Assembly: GCA_002478115.1 (NCBI GenBank)
Contig: DLMH01000061.1
Span: 9,675 to 73,674, forward strand
Reading direction: 5' to 3'
DNA length: 64,000 bases
Source: Candidatus Acidiferrum typicum
GTDB lineage: Bacteria > Acidobacteriota > Terriglobia > Acidiferrales > UBA7541
The position numbers were made by a program, and so were the translations under genes. Every line of letters starts with the position of its first letter. Within the stretch, counting starts at the first letter, position 1. The notes under the pieces were generated by a model. That model saw only the letters and a list, made by a program, of their open reading frames with translations. It was not told where the DNA came from and ran no database searches. Below, one piece after another: positions 54,534 to 62,999 of this stretch.

Positions 54534-55703
54534 ATGGTTCGCACCAAGTCCAGAGTGTTTGCAGTCGCCGTAATCGTTCTCGGTCTCTTTGTTTGCATAT
54601 TGCCCCGCACCCACCTCCGCGTTCTGGAACCAATCCCGGTTTATGCTCGGGCTGCGGCAAACGTCGATCAGGCCGAGTTCGGCAAATTGCCCGATGGCAC
54701 GGTCATCGTGGCCTACACGTTGAAAAACGCCAAGGGATCGTGGGCCAAAGTGATTACCTATGGCGCGACTTTAACCGAGCTTTACGTGCCCGATCGCAGC
54801 GGCAAGCCCGGCGATGTTGTGCTGGGTTTCAGCGACCTGCAGGGCTATCTGGGCGATGAGCCCTTTTTCGGGGCCACCGTCGGGCGCTACGCCAATCGCA
54901 TCGCGAAGGGACATTTCGCGCTGGATGGCAAGGAGTACACCCTTGCGCTCAACAACGGGCCAAACACGCTACATGGCGGAAAGATCGGATTTAATCGCAA
55001 GGTCTGGAAGGCGGAAATTCTTCCCGGCATGTCTGCGGCGGCCGTTCGGTTTACCTACGTGAGCAAGGACAGCGAGGAGAATTTCCCGGGCAATCTGAGC
55101 GTGGCGGTCACCTATACGCTCACGGACACCAACGAACTCAAGCTTGACTATCGCGCGGAGACGGATCAGGACACGCCCATCAACCTCACGAACCACAGCT
55201 ACTTCGCGCTGGGTGGGCCGGGGAAGAACATCCTCGATGAAGTTCTCTATCTGAATGCCGACGAATATACGCCCGTGGACGCGACGCTCATTCCAACAGG
55301 CGAGATCAAATCGGTGAAGGGCACTCCGCTGGACTTTACCAAGGCCACGGCCATCGGCGCGCGCATCAACGAGATCAAGGATATCGGCGGCTACGACCAC
55401 AACTTCGTGATCAATGGCAAAGCCGGAAAATTGCGGCTGGCCGCGCGCGCAACGGACCCCACGACGGGCCGTCAAATGGAAGTCTGGACGACCGAGCCGG
55501 GCGTGCAGTTCTACTCCTCCATCGGCCTGAACGGAAGCATTGTGGGGAAGGGCGGGATTGCCTATCCGAAGTTTGGCGGGCTTTGTCTGGAGACCCAGCA
55601 CTTTCCTGACTCCGTGAATCATCCCAATTTCCCGAGCGCGATCCTTCATCCGGGAAAACCGTTTGAGTCGGAGACCGTTTACAAGTTTTCAGTGTCCAAA
55701 TAA
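54534..55703 (+). CDS. Exported galactose mutarotase (aldose 1-epimerase)
   Basis: A 389-residue enzyme with an N-terminal hydrophobic segment (VFAVAVIVLGLFVCIL), so probably periplasmic or membrane-tethered. It interconverts alpha and beta anomers of free aldoses. Marks are ATLTELYVPDRSGKPGDVVL, then GRYANRIAKGHF, the substrate His in NTLHGGKIGFNRKVW, the catalytic His in NLTNHSYFALGG, and Glu in CLETQHFPDSVNHPNFPS. Exported mutarotases commonly sit with glycoside hydrolases and porters, as here. CGAGGGAGAACAATC precedes the ATG. It is followed at 137 bases by a GH172 gene in the same direction. Confidence 0.92.
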   Translation: MVRTKSRVFAVAVIVLGLFVCILPRTHLRVLEPIPVYARAAANVDQAEFGKLPDGTVIVAYTLKNAKGSWAKVITYGATLTELYVPDRSGKPGDVVLGFSDLQGYLGDEPFFGATVGRYANRIAKGHFALDGKEYTLALNNGPNTLHGGKIGFNRKVWKAEILPGMSAAAVRFTYVSKDSEENFPGNLSVAVTYTLTDTNELKLDYRAETDQDTPINLTNHSYFALGGPGKNILDEVLYLNADEYTPVDATLIPTGEIKSVKGTPLDFTKATAIGARINEIKDIGGYDHNFVINGKAGKLRLAARATDPTTGRQMEVWTTEPGVQFYSSIGLNGSIVGKGGIAYPKFGGLCLETQHFPDSVNHPNFPSAILHPGKPFESETVYKFSVSK

Positions 55704-55840
55704 CAGAAGCACTGATGGTGCTGCGCCTTCGCGCCCCGATTGTTGCTTCCGCCGCTAGTCCGTGCTGCGAAAGCGAATCCGGGGCGTGGCAAGTTCAATG
55801 TGGCAAGCGCGCAATCTCACTGGTTCACAAGGTTCATAAC

Positions 55841-56971
55841 ATGAGCAAACACAAACTCCTTCTGCTCGTTTTGCTTTTCTTTGGCCTGGCCGGGCTCTCT
55901 CACGCGCAAGCCTCGGCCAGCTCCTCTTTGTCCGGACTGACCGTGCCCCACGACTACGTGCAAAAACGCATCTCCAGCTATGACCGCAGCGGCGGCAACG
56001 CGGACAGCCGCCAGATTGCGCCGGGCGAGACGCTGACTTTGTTTGACGAAGCGGGTCCCGGCACCATCACGCACATCTGGATCACCATTGCCAGCGACGA
56101 GCAGTTTCATCTGAAGAAGCTGGTCCTGCGCATGTACTGGGATGGCGAAGAAAGCCCCAGCGTTGAGGCTCCCATCGGCGATTTCTTCGGACTCGGAAAT
56201 GGCGAATATTTCCGCTATGAATCCGCGGTTCTAGCCGTGGCTTCGGACAAGGCGCTCAATTCCTTTTTCCCCATGCCGTTCCAGAAGCACGCCAGGATCG
56301 CGGTCACCAACGAGGGCGAGGAAAAAGTCGACGCGTTTTATTTCAACATTGACGATCAGGCTCACGCCAAGCCTCTGCCGCAAGACACGCTCTATTTTCA
56401 TGCGCAATATCGCCAAGCCTATCCGGCGGCGGGTTGGACGAACCAATGGCATTCCAACAGTGACCCGCTCGTGGACGGAAAGAAGAATCTCACCGGAGAA
56501 GGGAATTACGTCTGGGTGGAAGCCAAGGGCAAGGGCCATTTTGTCGGCGTGACCATGTCCATCCTGCAAAACCAGGATAACTGGTGGGGCGAGGGCGATG
56601 ACATGTTCTTCATCGACGGCGAGGAAAAACCATCGATCAATGGCACTGGCTCCGAGGATTATTTTCTAGGCGCCTGGGGATTCGGACGCCCTTTTTCGTA
56701 CGCTACCTATGGCGCGCCGGTTGTGGGAGCGGAGCTTGCCGGATCACGCTCCTCCGTCTATCGCTTCCATCTGGATTCGCCGATTCCGTTCAGGAAGTCG
56801 CTGAAGGCCACCATCGAACACGGCCACGCGAATCACCGTTCCGATAACTATTCATCGGTTGCGTATTGGTATCAAACGGAGCCGCATGCCGCATTTCCGG
56901 CGCTGCCGCCAGCGGACCAAAGAATCCCGCGGATTCATTTCGTCGGCGGGCCGGGCAATTCCGCAAATTAA
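55841..56971 (+). CDS. Exported DUF2961 (GH172-type) glycoside hydrolase
   Basis: A 376-residue exported protein with a signal peptide (LLLLVLLFFGLAGLSHA). Domain marks are KRISSYDRSGGNADSRQIAP and TLTLFDEAGPGTITHIWITI near the start, then MYWDGEESPSVEAPIGDFFG and FIDGEEKPSINGTGSEDYFL. This is the DUF2961 fold, now placed in GH172, whose known members act on difructose dianhydrides and alpha-D-arabinofuranosides. The acid residues in DGEE and GTGSEDY fit active-site positions of that family, but activity is not shown. The ATG at 55841 lies directly before the signal peptide; a longer frame is not supported. A dispersed repeat overlaps its stop. Confidence 0.88.
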   Translation: MSKHKLLLLVLLFFGLAGLSHAQASASSSLSGLTVPHDYVQKRISSYDRSGGNADSRQIAPGETLTLFDEAGPGTITHIWITIASDEQFHLKKLVLRMYWDGEESPSVEAPIGDFFGLGNGEYFRYESAVLAVASDKALNSFFPMPFQKHARIAVTNEGEEKVDAFYFNIDDQAHAKPLPQDTLYFHAQYRQAYPAAGWTNQWHSNSDPLVDGKKNLTGEGNYVWVEAKGKGHFVGVTMSILQNQDNWWGEGDDMFFIDGEEKPSINGTGSEDYFLGAWGFGRPFSYATYGAPVVGAELAGSRSSVYRFHLDSPIPFRKSLKATIEHGHANHRSDNYSSVAYWYQTEPHAAFPALPPADQRIPRIHFVGGPGNSAN

Positions 56972-57178
56972 GCCTGAAATCCGAAGTTGAGCAATCGCAG
57001 GCGAGCGCATCTCGTTTTGTTTCAAATGATTATCATGTAAAGGCCCAACTTCGCCGAAATTGGATGCCCCCACATCATCCACCGCCTAAAATCTGCCATT
57101 TCGACCGGAGGGACGGCACTTTTTGCCGTCCCGGAGCGGAGAAATCCCTCTTCGACTTCGGATTTCAGGCTAAGTCGG
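56968..57178. repeat. Copy 2 of the ~200-base dispersed extragenic repeat
   Basis: Same blocks in the same order as 23075-23275: AAATCCGAAGTTGA, then AACTTCGCCGAAATTGGATG, CATTTCGACCGGAGGGACGG, CCGTCCCGGAGCGGAGAAAT and CCCTCTTCGACTTCGGATTT. The first bases overlap the GH172 stop codon. Confidence 0.75.
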
Positions 57179-57185
57179 TAGCTCC

Positions 57186-59501
57186 CTACTTCGCTTTCAC
57201 TTCCAGGGTGATGGTCTCGGTCTTTGCGGAGCTGGGCCCCACCATAATGTCAAAAAGCCCCGGCTCGACCACCTGATGCATGTCCACGCTGATCAGCGAC
57301 AACGCCGCTGGAGTGACCTGGAATTCCACGGTGGTTTTTTCTCCGGGCTTCAAGTGGATGCGATGAAAACCGGCGAGCTGCTTCACCGGCCGGGTGACGC
57401 TGGCGATTTGCTGGTGCACGTAAAGTTGCGGAATTTCGTCGCCTTTGCGCTCCCCGGTATTCGTCACATCCACGCGAACCGTGGCGCTTCCACCCGGCAG
57501 GATCTGTTTTGGTTCGATGCGCAGATTTTCAAATTTGAATGTTGTGTAGCTGAGTCCGTCTCCAAAATGGAAAAGTGGCTCGTTGGAAACAAAAATGTAG
57601 CTGCGATTGCGCGACGGCTTGTAGTCGTAGAAGTCCGGCAACTGTCCAACGGAGCGCGGAAACGTGATGGGCAGCTTGCCGCCGGGATTCACGTCCCCGA
57701 ACAGGACTTGCGCGGCGGCCGTGCCCCCTTCCTGCCCCAGGTACCATCCCTCCAAAATTGCCGGGACATGTTCCGCGGCGTAATTGATGGATAGCGGGCG
57801 GCCATTGATCAGGAATACGATGGTCGGGACTCCGGTTTCAACCACGGCCTTGACGAGATCATTCTGCGCGCCGAGAAGCTCGAAGGAGTCGCGGTCGCCC
57901 AGATGCGTTTCGGACCACGCCTCGCGATTCGTGCTCTCCGTTTCGCCAACCACCAGAATCGCCACGTCGGCCTTGCGAGCGGTCTCCACGGCGGCGCGAA
58001 TACTCGCTGCCTGGCTCTCCGGCGCGGCCAGTTGCGTATTGTCCTCATACCATCCGGACCATCCCTGTTTTCCCGTGGTGATCTTGCAGCCCTCCGCATA
58101 CACCACCTTGATGTTTTTTCCGGCGCGCGTGCGGATGCCTTCCAGAATGCTCACGCTATGGAATGGCTCGCGGGCATAACCGCCGATGTGCACATCCGCC
58201 GCGTTGGGACCGATGACGGCGAGCGTCTTGATTTTCTTTTCGTCAAGGGGCAGCAGATGATTCGCGTTTTTGAGAAGAACGATGGCTTCCTGCGCGGCCG
58301 TCAGCGCCAGCCGCTGATGCTCCGGACTATTGATGATTTTTTCCGTAAGCGCGGGATCCACGTAGGGGTTCTCGAAAAGACCCAGGCGGAATTTCGCGGC
58401 CAGAACGCGCGCAACGGCGCGGTCCACCAGGGAAACGGGAACAGCGCCGGCTTTCACCTGCTCCAGCAACGTGCGGTACACCGAGCCATCGGAGAGGTCA
58501 TAGTCCACGCCTACTGCAAGCGCTTTGCGAGCGGCGTCTGCTTCGTCCGCGGCTACCTTGTGAAGCTGAAACAGCATTTGGAGTCCGCCTCCATCCGAGG
58601 TGACATAGCCGCGAAAGCCCCATTCCTGGCGGAGAACGGTGTCCAACAACCAGTGATTGATGTGCGAAGGGATGCCGTCAATTTCGTTGTAGGACGCCAT
58701 CACGCTTCCCACGCGTGCCTCCTGCACCGCCGCTTGAAACGGCACAAAAAAGGTTTCGCGCAGAATGCGCTCCGAGTAGTTGGCGGGAGCAGTATTTCTG
58801 CCGCCCTCGGGCTGGCCGTGCGCCGCGTAGTGCTTCGCCGTCGCCAGCACGTGATGGCGATCGATCAGGAAGGTAGGTCCCTGTAGACCTTCGATCGCCG
58901 CAACGCCCATGCGCGACACGAGGAAGGGATCTTCGCCGTAGGTCTCTTCCGTGCGTCCCCAGCGCGGATCGCGCGCCAGGTCGAGGACTGGCGTAAAAGC
59001 TTGATTGCCGCCGGTGGAGGCCATCTCGTCTCCCGCAGCCGTGAATACCAGGTGAACCAAATCGGTGTCCCACGTGCTTGCCAAGCCCAGCACTTGCGGG
59101 AAGCTTGTGGCGCCGTTCGACATGAAACCATGCAGCGCCTCGCCCATGATGAGCCGGGGGATCCCCAGCCGCGTCTTTTCCATCTGATACCGCTGCAGGG
59201 CGTTGTGGAGAACGGCGTAGTCGTGAGGACTGACGCGCTTTTCGATGTTGTAGAAATCGTGGAATGCGGCTGCTGCCGTTTCCGGCGTGAATTGGCCTGT
59301 CGCATCCAGGAATCCTAGGTCTGCGTGCCCCCAGGTGAGCTGATCGATTTTTTCCTCCAGGGTCATGCGCGGCAGCAAATCGCCAACACGGTCCTCGATT
59401 GTGAGCTTGGGATTGCGATACGCGGCTTGCTCCTGGGCGGAGCTACATGCGGCGAACAGGATGACCGTGCAGATTGCGATTAAATGACGGCGTAAAAACA
59501 C
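57186..59501 (-). CDS. Exported beta-glucosidase-type glycoside hydrolase family 3
   Basis: A 771-residue exported enzyme. The N-terminus (HLIAICTVILFAACSSAQ) could be a signal peptide or a lipoprotein signal. The GH3 barrel has MGEALHGFMSNGATSFPQ, ARDPRWGRTEETYGEDPF and the nucleophile Asp303 in GYVTSDGGG. The second (C-terminal) domain has VVGETESTNREAWSETH and ends with a fibronectin-III-like domain (VRVDVTNTGERKGDEIPQLY). This is the BglX-like layout of beta-glucosidases and beta-xylosidases. Context suggests trimming of plant-type glycans. The ATG at 59501 has GGAGGCATTCCC directly before it. Confidence 0.92.
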   Translation of the reverse strand: MFLRRHLIAICTVILFAACSSAQEQAAYRNPKLTIEDRVGDLLPRMTLEEKIDQLTWGHADLGFLDATGQFTPETAAAAFHDFYNIEKRVSPHDYAVLHNALQRYQMEKTRLGIPRLIMGEALHGFMSNGATSFPQVLGLASTWDTDLVHLVFTAAGDEMASTGGNQAFTPVLDLARDPRWGRTEETYGEDPFLVSRMGVAAIEGLQGPTFLIDRHHVLATAKHYAAHGQPEGGRNTAPANYSERILRETFFVPFQAAVQEARVGSVMASYNEIDGIPSHINHWLLDTVLRQEWGFRGYVTSDGGGLQMLFQLHKVAADEADAARKALAVGVDYDLSDGSVYRTLLEQVKAGAVPVSLVDRAVARVLAAKFRLGLFENPYVDPALTEKIINSPEHQRLALTAAQEAIVLLKNANHLLPLDEKKIKTLAVIGPNAADVHIGGYAREPFHSVSILEGIRTRAGKNIKVVYAEGCKITTGKQGWSGWYEDNTQLAAPESQAASIRAAVETARKADVAILVVGETESTNREAWSETHLGDRDSFELLGAQNDLVKAVVETGVPTIVFLINGRPLSINYAAEHVPAILEGWYLGQEGGTAAAQVLFGDVNPGGKLPITFPRSVGQLPDFYDYKPSRNRSYIFVSNEPLFHFGDGLSYTTFKFENLRIEPKQILPGGSATVRVDVTNTGERKGDEIPQLYVHQQIASVTRPVKQLAGFHRIHLKPGEKTTVEFQVTPAALSLISVDMHQVVEPGLFDIMVGPSSAKTETITLEVKAK

Positions 59502-59607
59502 GGGAATGCCTCCGATCTTTGGCTGGATGTCATCTCGTAAAGGGCTCTCGGGAGGGCACGGCTTATTACCCTGAGCGCAGCGAAGGGCAACCGTGCCGAA
59601 AAACTCG

Positions 59608-59760
59608 CTTCTTTAGGAGGCCGGGGCTTCAGCCCCGGCGTAAAGCTCTTATAACCAATGGGCTTTAGCCCCTGAAGAAAGTCTTTCCGGGGTTTTTCCG
59701 CAGCCTGTTCAGCCGTGCCGAAAAGGTCTGCGGATTCAGGGATTTCAACCCCTGAGGTGC
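59608..59760. repeat. Dispersed repeat with CCGGGGCTTCAGCCCCGG hairpin (second copy)
   Basis: TTTAGGAGGCCGGGGCTTCA, then CCCCGGCG, GGGCTTTAGCCCCTGAAGAA and CCGCAGCCTGTTCAGCCGTG. It matches 11941-12035 and in part 46276-46345. It fills much of the 340-base gap before the tRNA; the rest holds the tRNA promoter. Confidence 0.75.
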
Positions 59761-59807
59761 GTAGGCCGGTGACTCGAGGCATTTATGAGATACCCTCTGA
59801 TGCGAAT

Positions 59808-59836
59808 TTGACGGAATAGCAACGCTCCGCTATAGT
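59808..59836 (+). promoter_or_regulatory. Sigma-70-type promoter of the initiator tRNA gene
   Basis: TTGACG and TATAGT are separated by exactly 17 bases, and the tRNA begins 6 bases after the -10 box. This is a near-consensus layout. Confidence 0.75.
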
Positions 59837-59841
59837 GAATG

Positions 59842-59918
<77 letters not shown>

Positions 59919-59937
59919 TTCTAACAGGTAGAAAGTG

Positions 59938-59972
59938 AAAGGGTTCTGGCGCTCCAACCAGAACCCTTTTTT
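59938..59972 (+). terminator. Rho-independent terminator of the tRNA gene
   Basis: GGGTTCTGG (59941-59949) pairs perfectly with CCAGAACCC (59958-59966), extended by AAA/TTT, and is followed by a run of six T. It also lies between the tRNA and the convergent integrase, so it may serve both directions. Confidence 0.8.
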
Positions 59973-60010
59973 CCTGTCAAAAATCGTGATGTAGGGAAAA
60001 TCGTAGGGAC

Positions 60011-61054
60011 TTACCCTGCCCGGTAGAGTTTTTGCTTGTCGAGCGCCTGTTGAACGTCGTCGCCGTCCACAATATCGTACCGGCGAAAAATCGACGCCGT
60101 TCGATGTCCTGAAATCCGCATCGCTGTCGATTGACTCACACCCGCGCGCAAGAGATCCCGCACAGCACTCCGTCGCAGATCATGGAACAGGAGATTCCCG
60201 CATCCGGCTTTCGTGCAGGCCGTCTTCCAACTTTTGCGAAACTCCTGAATCGGTTCGCCTCCGCGGTGGAACAGGAACTCGGATATTTGTGAGGTGCCGT
60301 TCACTTCGAACGCGCGGCGCCCCCGGCGTTTTGCGATGATGCTGGGCAACACGCCGCCGAACTGAATCGTGTGAGGCTCTCCCGACTTGCAGCACTCGCC
60401 CGGGACCGTGAGTTCCTTGCCAGAGACATACGACCAACGCAGACTCGCCGCCTCAGACTTTCTCATCCCCGTGGCGTAGCACCATTCGACGAACTCCCTG
60501 AGCCCGTCGTCCGGCAACTCGGCCAGTAGCTTTGTCATTTGCGACGGCTGGACAAAGCCCTCTCTCCGATTGCCTTTTTCCGAGGGCAGTTTGAATTTTG
60601 GCCAGGTGAGATTGCCTAGCTGCAGTTCACCGGCCAGGCTGAACATGCGGCGGAGCGCTTGCAGGATTCTGTTCGTCGTCGCCGGCCTGTACTCCTGCTC
60701 ACCGCGTCGCACGAGATAGTTTTGCAGATCCACCGCAGTGAGGTCCTCCGCAACGGTGGCGCCCCAATCGGCACGGGTCATCTTGAGCAAGGATAAGTTT
60801 TGCGGGCTGCATCGCCCTTCTACTTTCCATCGTTGCTCGAGGAGTTCCGACAATTCCTGTATCGTGTGACGCGGCGGAGGTGGCGGAGGTGGCTCTGGAT
60901 CCAGTTTGAACACGCCGCGCGCCAAGTCCGTCCGTAGTGCATTTTCCGCATCGACGGCGGTTTGTCTGTTCCCTTGCCTGGTGCTGCGCTGGATTCTTTT
61001 CCCGGCGAAAACAAAGTCAAGCCAATAGATGTTTCCTCTTAAATAGATGCTCAC
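60011..61054 (-). CDS. int: Tyrosine recombinase / phage-type integrase
   Basis: A 347-residue integrase. The N-terminal arm has IYWLDFVFAGKRIQRS with a proline-rich linker (PEPPPPPPPRH), a SAM-like core-binding domain (about 80-170), and the catalytic domain with the Arg in TGMRKSEAASLRW, the His-x-x-Arg in FHDLRRSAVRDLLRAG, SGHRTASIFRRYDI near the end and the final Tyr. It should recombine element and host attachment sites. The start is the GTG at 61054, with GGAGGAGAAA directly ahead and a four-base overlap with the upstream gene. The 3' end lies 93 bases from the tRNA, the usual placement for elements integrated at a tRNA. Confidence 0.93.
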   Translation of the reverse strand: MSIYLRGNIYWLDFVFAGKRIQRSTRQGNRQTAVDAENALRTDLARGVFKLDPEPPPPPPPRHTIQELSELLEQRWKVEGRCSPQNLSLLKMTRADWGATVAEDLTAVDLQNYLVRRGEQEYRPATTNRILQALRRMFSLAGELQLGNLTWPKFKLPSEKGNRREGFVQPSQMTKLLAELPDDGLREFVEWCYATGMRKSEAASLRWSYVSGKELTVPGECCKSGEPHTIQFGGVLPSIIAKRRGRRAFEVNGTSQISEFLFHRGGEPIQEFRKSWKTACTKAGCGNLLFHDLRRSAVRDLLRAGVSQSTAMRISGHRTASIFRRYDIVDGDDVQQALDKQKLYRAG

Positions 61055-61860
61055 TTTCTCCTCCTTTTTGCTTTTGCCTTCCTCGTTCGTTCGTTGAATC
61101 TGTTCGCGATGGCCTGACGGGTACATCCCTGGTTGTGATAGATCTGATCTGGCCGCCCCGGTTTGAACCACATTTCACATTTTGGATTCCCGCACTGGCG
61201 CCAAACAGATCCCCGGCTTAGAAACACAACGGCGCGGAGCGCACTCAGAACGTCCTTACACTCCGCGATTCCCACAACCGCGTCGAATTTTTCTTCACCC
61301 GGTCTTGGGGAGATGGTCCTCACGACCTTCACGTCGTGCTGGAGAACTACTTCTAAGGATTGAAAAACAAACGCCTGCAAGTTTTGCGGCATTGACTCAT
61401 TCGCCAGCGCTGACAAAAAGACCTTCTGAATGGATTGAATCTCACTCCATCGAATTTTTTTGTCATCATCTGGTTTGTTGACTTCGCCCAGGTAGTATTT
61501 TTCGAAGAAGGCGAGAGCGGCTTCTGGTGATTTCAGATTCAAGAATTCCGTCGCTACCGCGTTCCCGTCGTACCAGCACACATCCCGAGAATTGGGGTTT
61601 GTGTTCTCGAATATGAATTGCGGATCCGCATCCGCGGTCATAGAGACTTTCCAAACGGGAATCACTTTCCAAACCCTCAGCCCTTCCTTCCTTCCGAATC
61701 GATTCGGCTCTGTAGTTTCAAAAACTTCCATGTTCCCATCGTTCAGAATTTCCGGTATTTCCTTCACAATTTCCGCTACAGCTGCCGTCTTAACGATCAG
61801 GCGCACAGCGATTTCGATGGTTATTTTCCGTGTAAGCACTGGTTTTCCATCATCTTGCAT
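61051..61860 (-). CDS. CGNR-type zinc-finger protein, co-transcribed with the integrase
   Basis: A 269-residue protein. The C-terminal 50 residues form a CGNR-like zinc ribbon (WRQCGNPKCEMWFKPGRPDQ, then IYHNQGC) with a very basic tail (RTRKAKAKRRRK), suited to bind nucleic acid. The N-terminal 200 residues are not recognised; they are rich in beta strands and have the stretch IRLIVKTAAVAEIVKEIPEI. CGNR proteins are usually thought to be transcription regulators. GGAGGGAGC precedes the ATG at 61860, and the stop overlaps the integrase start, so dosage may be coupled. In this position it may control or aid integration, which is inference. Confidence 0.7.
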   Translation of the reverse strand: MQDDGKPVLTRKITIEIAVRLIVKTAAVAEIVKEIPEILNDGNMEVFETTEPNRFGRKEGLRVWKVIPVWKVSMTADADPQFIFENTNPNSRDVCWYDGNAVATEFLNLKSPEAALAFFEKYYLGEVNKPDDDKKIRWSEIQSIQKVFLSALANESMPQNLQAFVFQSLEVVLQHDVKVVRTISPRPGEEKFDAVVGIAECKDVLSALRAVVFLSRGSVWRQCGNPKCEMWFKPGRPDQIYHNQGCTRQAIANRFNERTRKAKAKRRRK

Positions 61861-61909
61861 GCTCCCTCCATTGTTATACTTTTTTTGACCTTCGCAACAC
61901 CTTGTGCCG

Positions 61910-61940
61910 GTGCTATAGGACTATACAGCTGTTATAGCAC
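61910..61940. promoter_or_regulatory. Divergent operator: GTGCTATA..TATAGCAC inverted repeat
   Basis: GTGCTATA at 61910-61917 and TATAGCAC at 61933-61940 are exact inverses, separated by 15 bases. They lie midway between the divergent CGNR/int operon and the excisionase-like gene, where a repressor would control both promoters. Confidence 0.55.
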
Positions 61941-61957
61941 ATTCTAGGAGGAATGCA

Positions 61958-62173
61958 ATGGGGAAAAACAAGAAAGTATTCGACGTGAGTGAGTTGTCCC
62001 AATTCATTACTTGCCGGGAAGCAGCCGAGATCGGTCACATGCATGAGGTGACGATTCGGCGGTACCTCGCAGAAAGAAAACTGCAGCGCTACAAGCTGGG
62101 CCGAAAGACGCTGATCCGCAGAGAGGACTTTATGGGGTTAATCCAACCCCAGGAAATCGTCGCCCAGGAGTAA
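61958..62173 (+). CDS. Excisionase / MerR-like helix-turn-helix protein
   Basis: A 71-residue DNA-binding protein. SQFITCREAAEIGHMHEVTI and RRYLAERKLQRYKLGRKTLI are the helix-turn-helix and wing of the excisionase family (HTH_17). In integrative elements such proteins bend DNA for excision or act as small repressors. AGGAGGAATGCA directly precedes the ATG at 61958. It is divergent from the CGNR/int operon across a palindrome. Whether it is Xis or a repressor cannot be told from sequence. Confidence 0.78.
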   Translation: MGKNKKVFDVSELSQFITCREAAEIGHMHEVTIRRYLAERKLQRYKLGRKTLIRREDFMGLIQPQEIVAQE

Positions 62174-62278
62174 TCCCCTGCGAAATCAACTACATTTTCG
62201 GTGCTACGGCCCTCGCGTGTGTGTGCTCAAGCACTTGCAGCGGGACCTTCGGGGTATTCACCCGAGGAGGGCTGCGCC

Positions 62279-62392
62279 ATGAGTGTCCGCGCCACCAATT
62301 TCGCGCGGCGTGTGCAGCACATCGCCGCTGTTCTGGCGAAGACCGATGACGCACAAACCATCGCCAGCGGCCCGATCGCCGCGGAGAAGTGA
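62279..62392 (+). CDS. Small phage-type protein of unknown function
   Basis: A 37-residue frame, MSVRATNFARRVQHIAAVLA followed by KTDDAQTIASGPIAAEK. GAGGAGGGCTGCGCC lies before the ATG at 62279, and the stop lies 2 bases before the next ATG. Translation is therefore plausible. No family is recognised. Confidence 0.5.
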   Translation: MSVRATNFARRVQHIAAVLAKTDDAQTIASGPIAAEK

Positions 62393-62394
62393 CC

Positions 62395-62862
62395 ATGAGC
62401 AGACGGCAACGCACACTCCCCAAGTTTACGCGCTGCATACGCTGCGGAAATGAGTTGCCTCGCTATAACTTCATCGAAAAATACAGTATGACGTGCGTGT
62501 CCCTGTACATCCAGGATAGCGAATGCTTTCGGTACGTCTACGATGTAGAAGATGAAGCCTGCAAGACACCCATCGGTGCGGAATGTTTCCAGCACCGACT
62601 AGACGACATGAAAGCATGGAACGAGAAACCGCGAGCTGAGCAGGTAGCAGACGCGCAGTTTGTCATGAAGTGGGTACCTGCCTACATTGTGGATTCGATC
62701 AGATTAACAGGACAACCTACGCTGATCGACGCACTACGAATTGCAAGGCACAGGCTGGAATATGGCAAAAGAGTACTTGAGGATATTCCAGCACAAGAGA
62801 GTGATACCGAGGACCAGAGAGCTATGCGATTTGCTTTTGAAGAACTGGTAAAAGGCGAATGA
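62395..62862 (+). CDS. Phage-type hypothetical protein with N-terminal zinc-ribbon-like pattern
   Basis: A 155-residue protein. A CxxC near the N-terminus (RCIRCGNELPRYN) and later cysteines (MTCVSLYIQDSECF, EACKTPIGAEC) could bind zinc. The rest is helical and acidic (FAFEELVKGE at the end). GCGGAGAAGTGACC precedes the ATG. It follows the 37-residue gene closely, so the two probably share a transcript. It lies upstream of the replication gene, as early accessory genes of phages do; function is unknown. Confidence 0.6.
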   Translation: MSRRQRTLPKFTRCIRCGNELPRYNFIEKYSMTCVSLYIQDSECFRYVYDVEDEACKTPIGAECFQHRLDDMKAWNEKPRAEQVADAQFVMKWVPAYIVDSIRLTGQPTLIDALRIARHRLEYGKRVLEDIPAQESDTEDQRAMRFAFEELVKGE

Positions 62863-62908
62863 GTTTCCGATCTCTAATCGGTGAATCACGATTTTCGACA
62901 GTGTTTAT

Positions 62909-62976
62909 GCGGGCTTCGAGCCCGCGTTGCACAGCCGTTGGAGAGTAAGCAGACACACCCCGGTCGGGGGACCGGG
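62909..62976. other. Two perfect hairpins ahead of the replication gene
   Basis: GCGGGC-TTCGA-GCCCGC (62909-62925) and CCCGGTC-GGGG-GACCGGG (62959-62976) lie just before the replication initiator start at 63000. Neither is followed by a T-run. They may mark a regulatory leader. Confidence 0.5.
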
Positions 62977-62999
62977 ATGCGAAAGGAAGTTTTGTCGGA

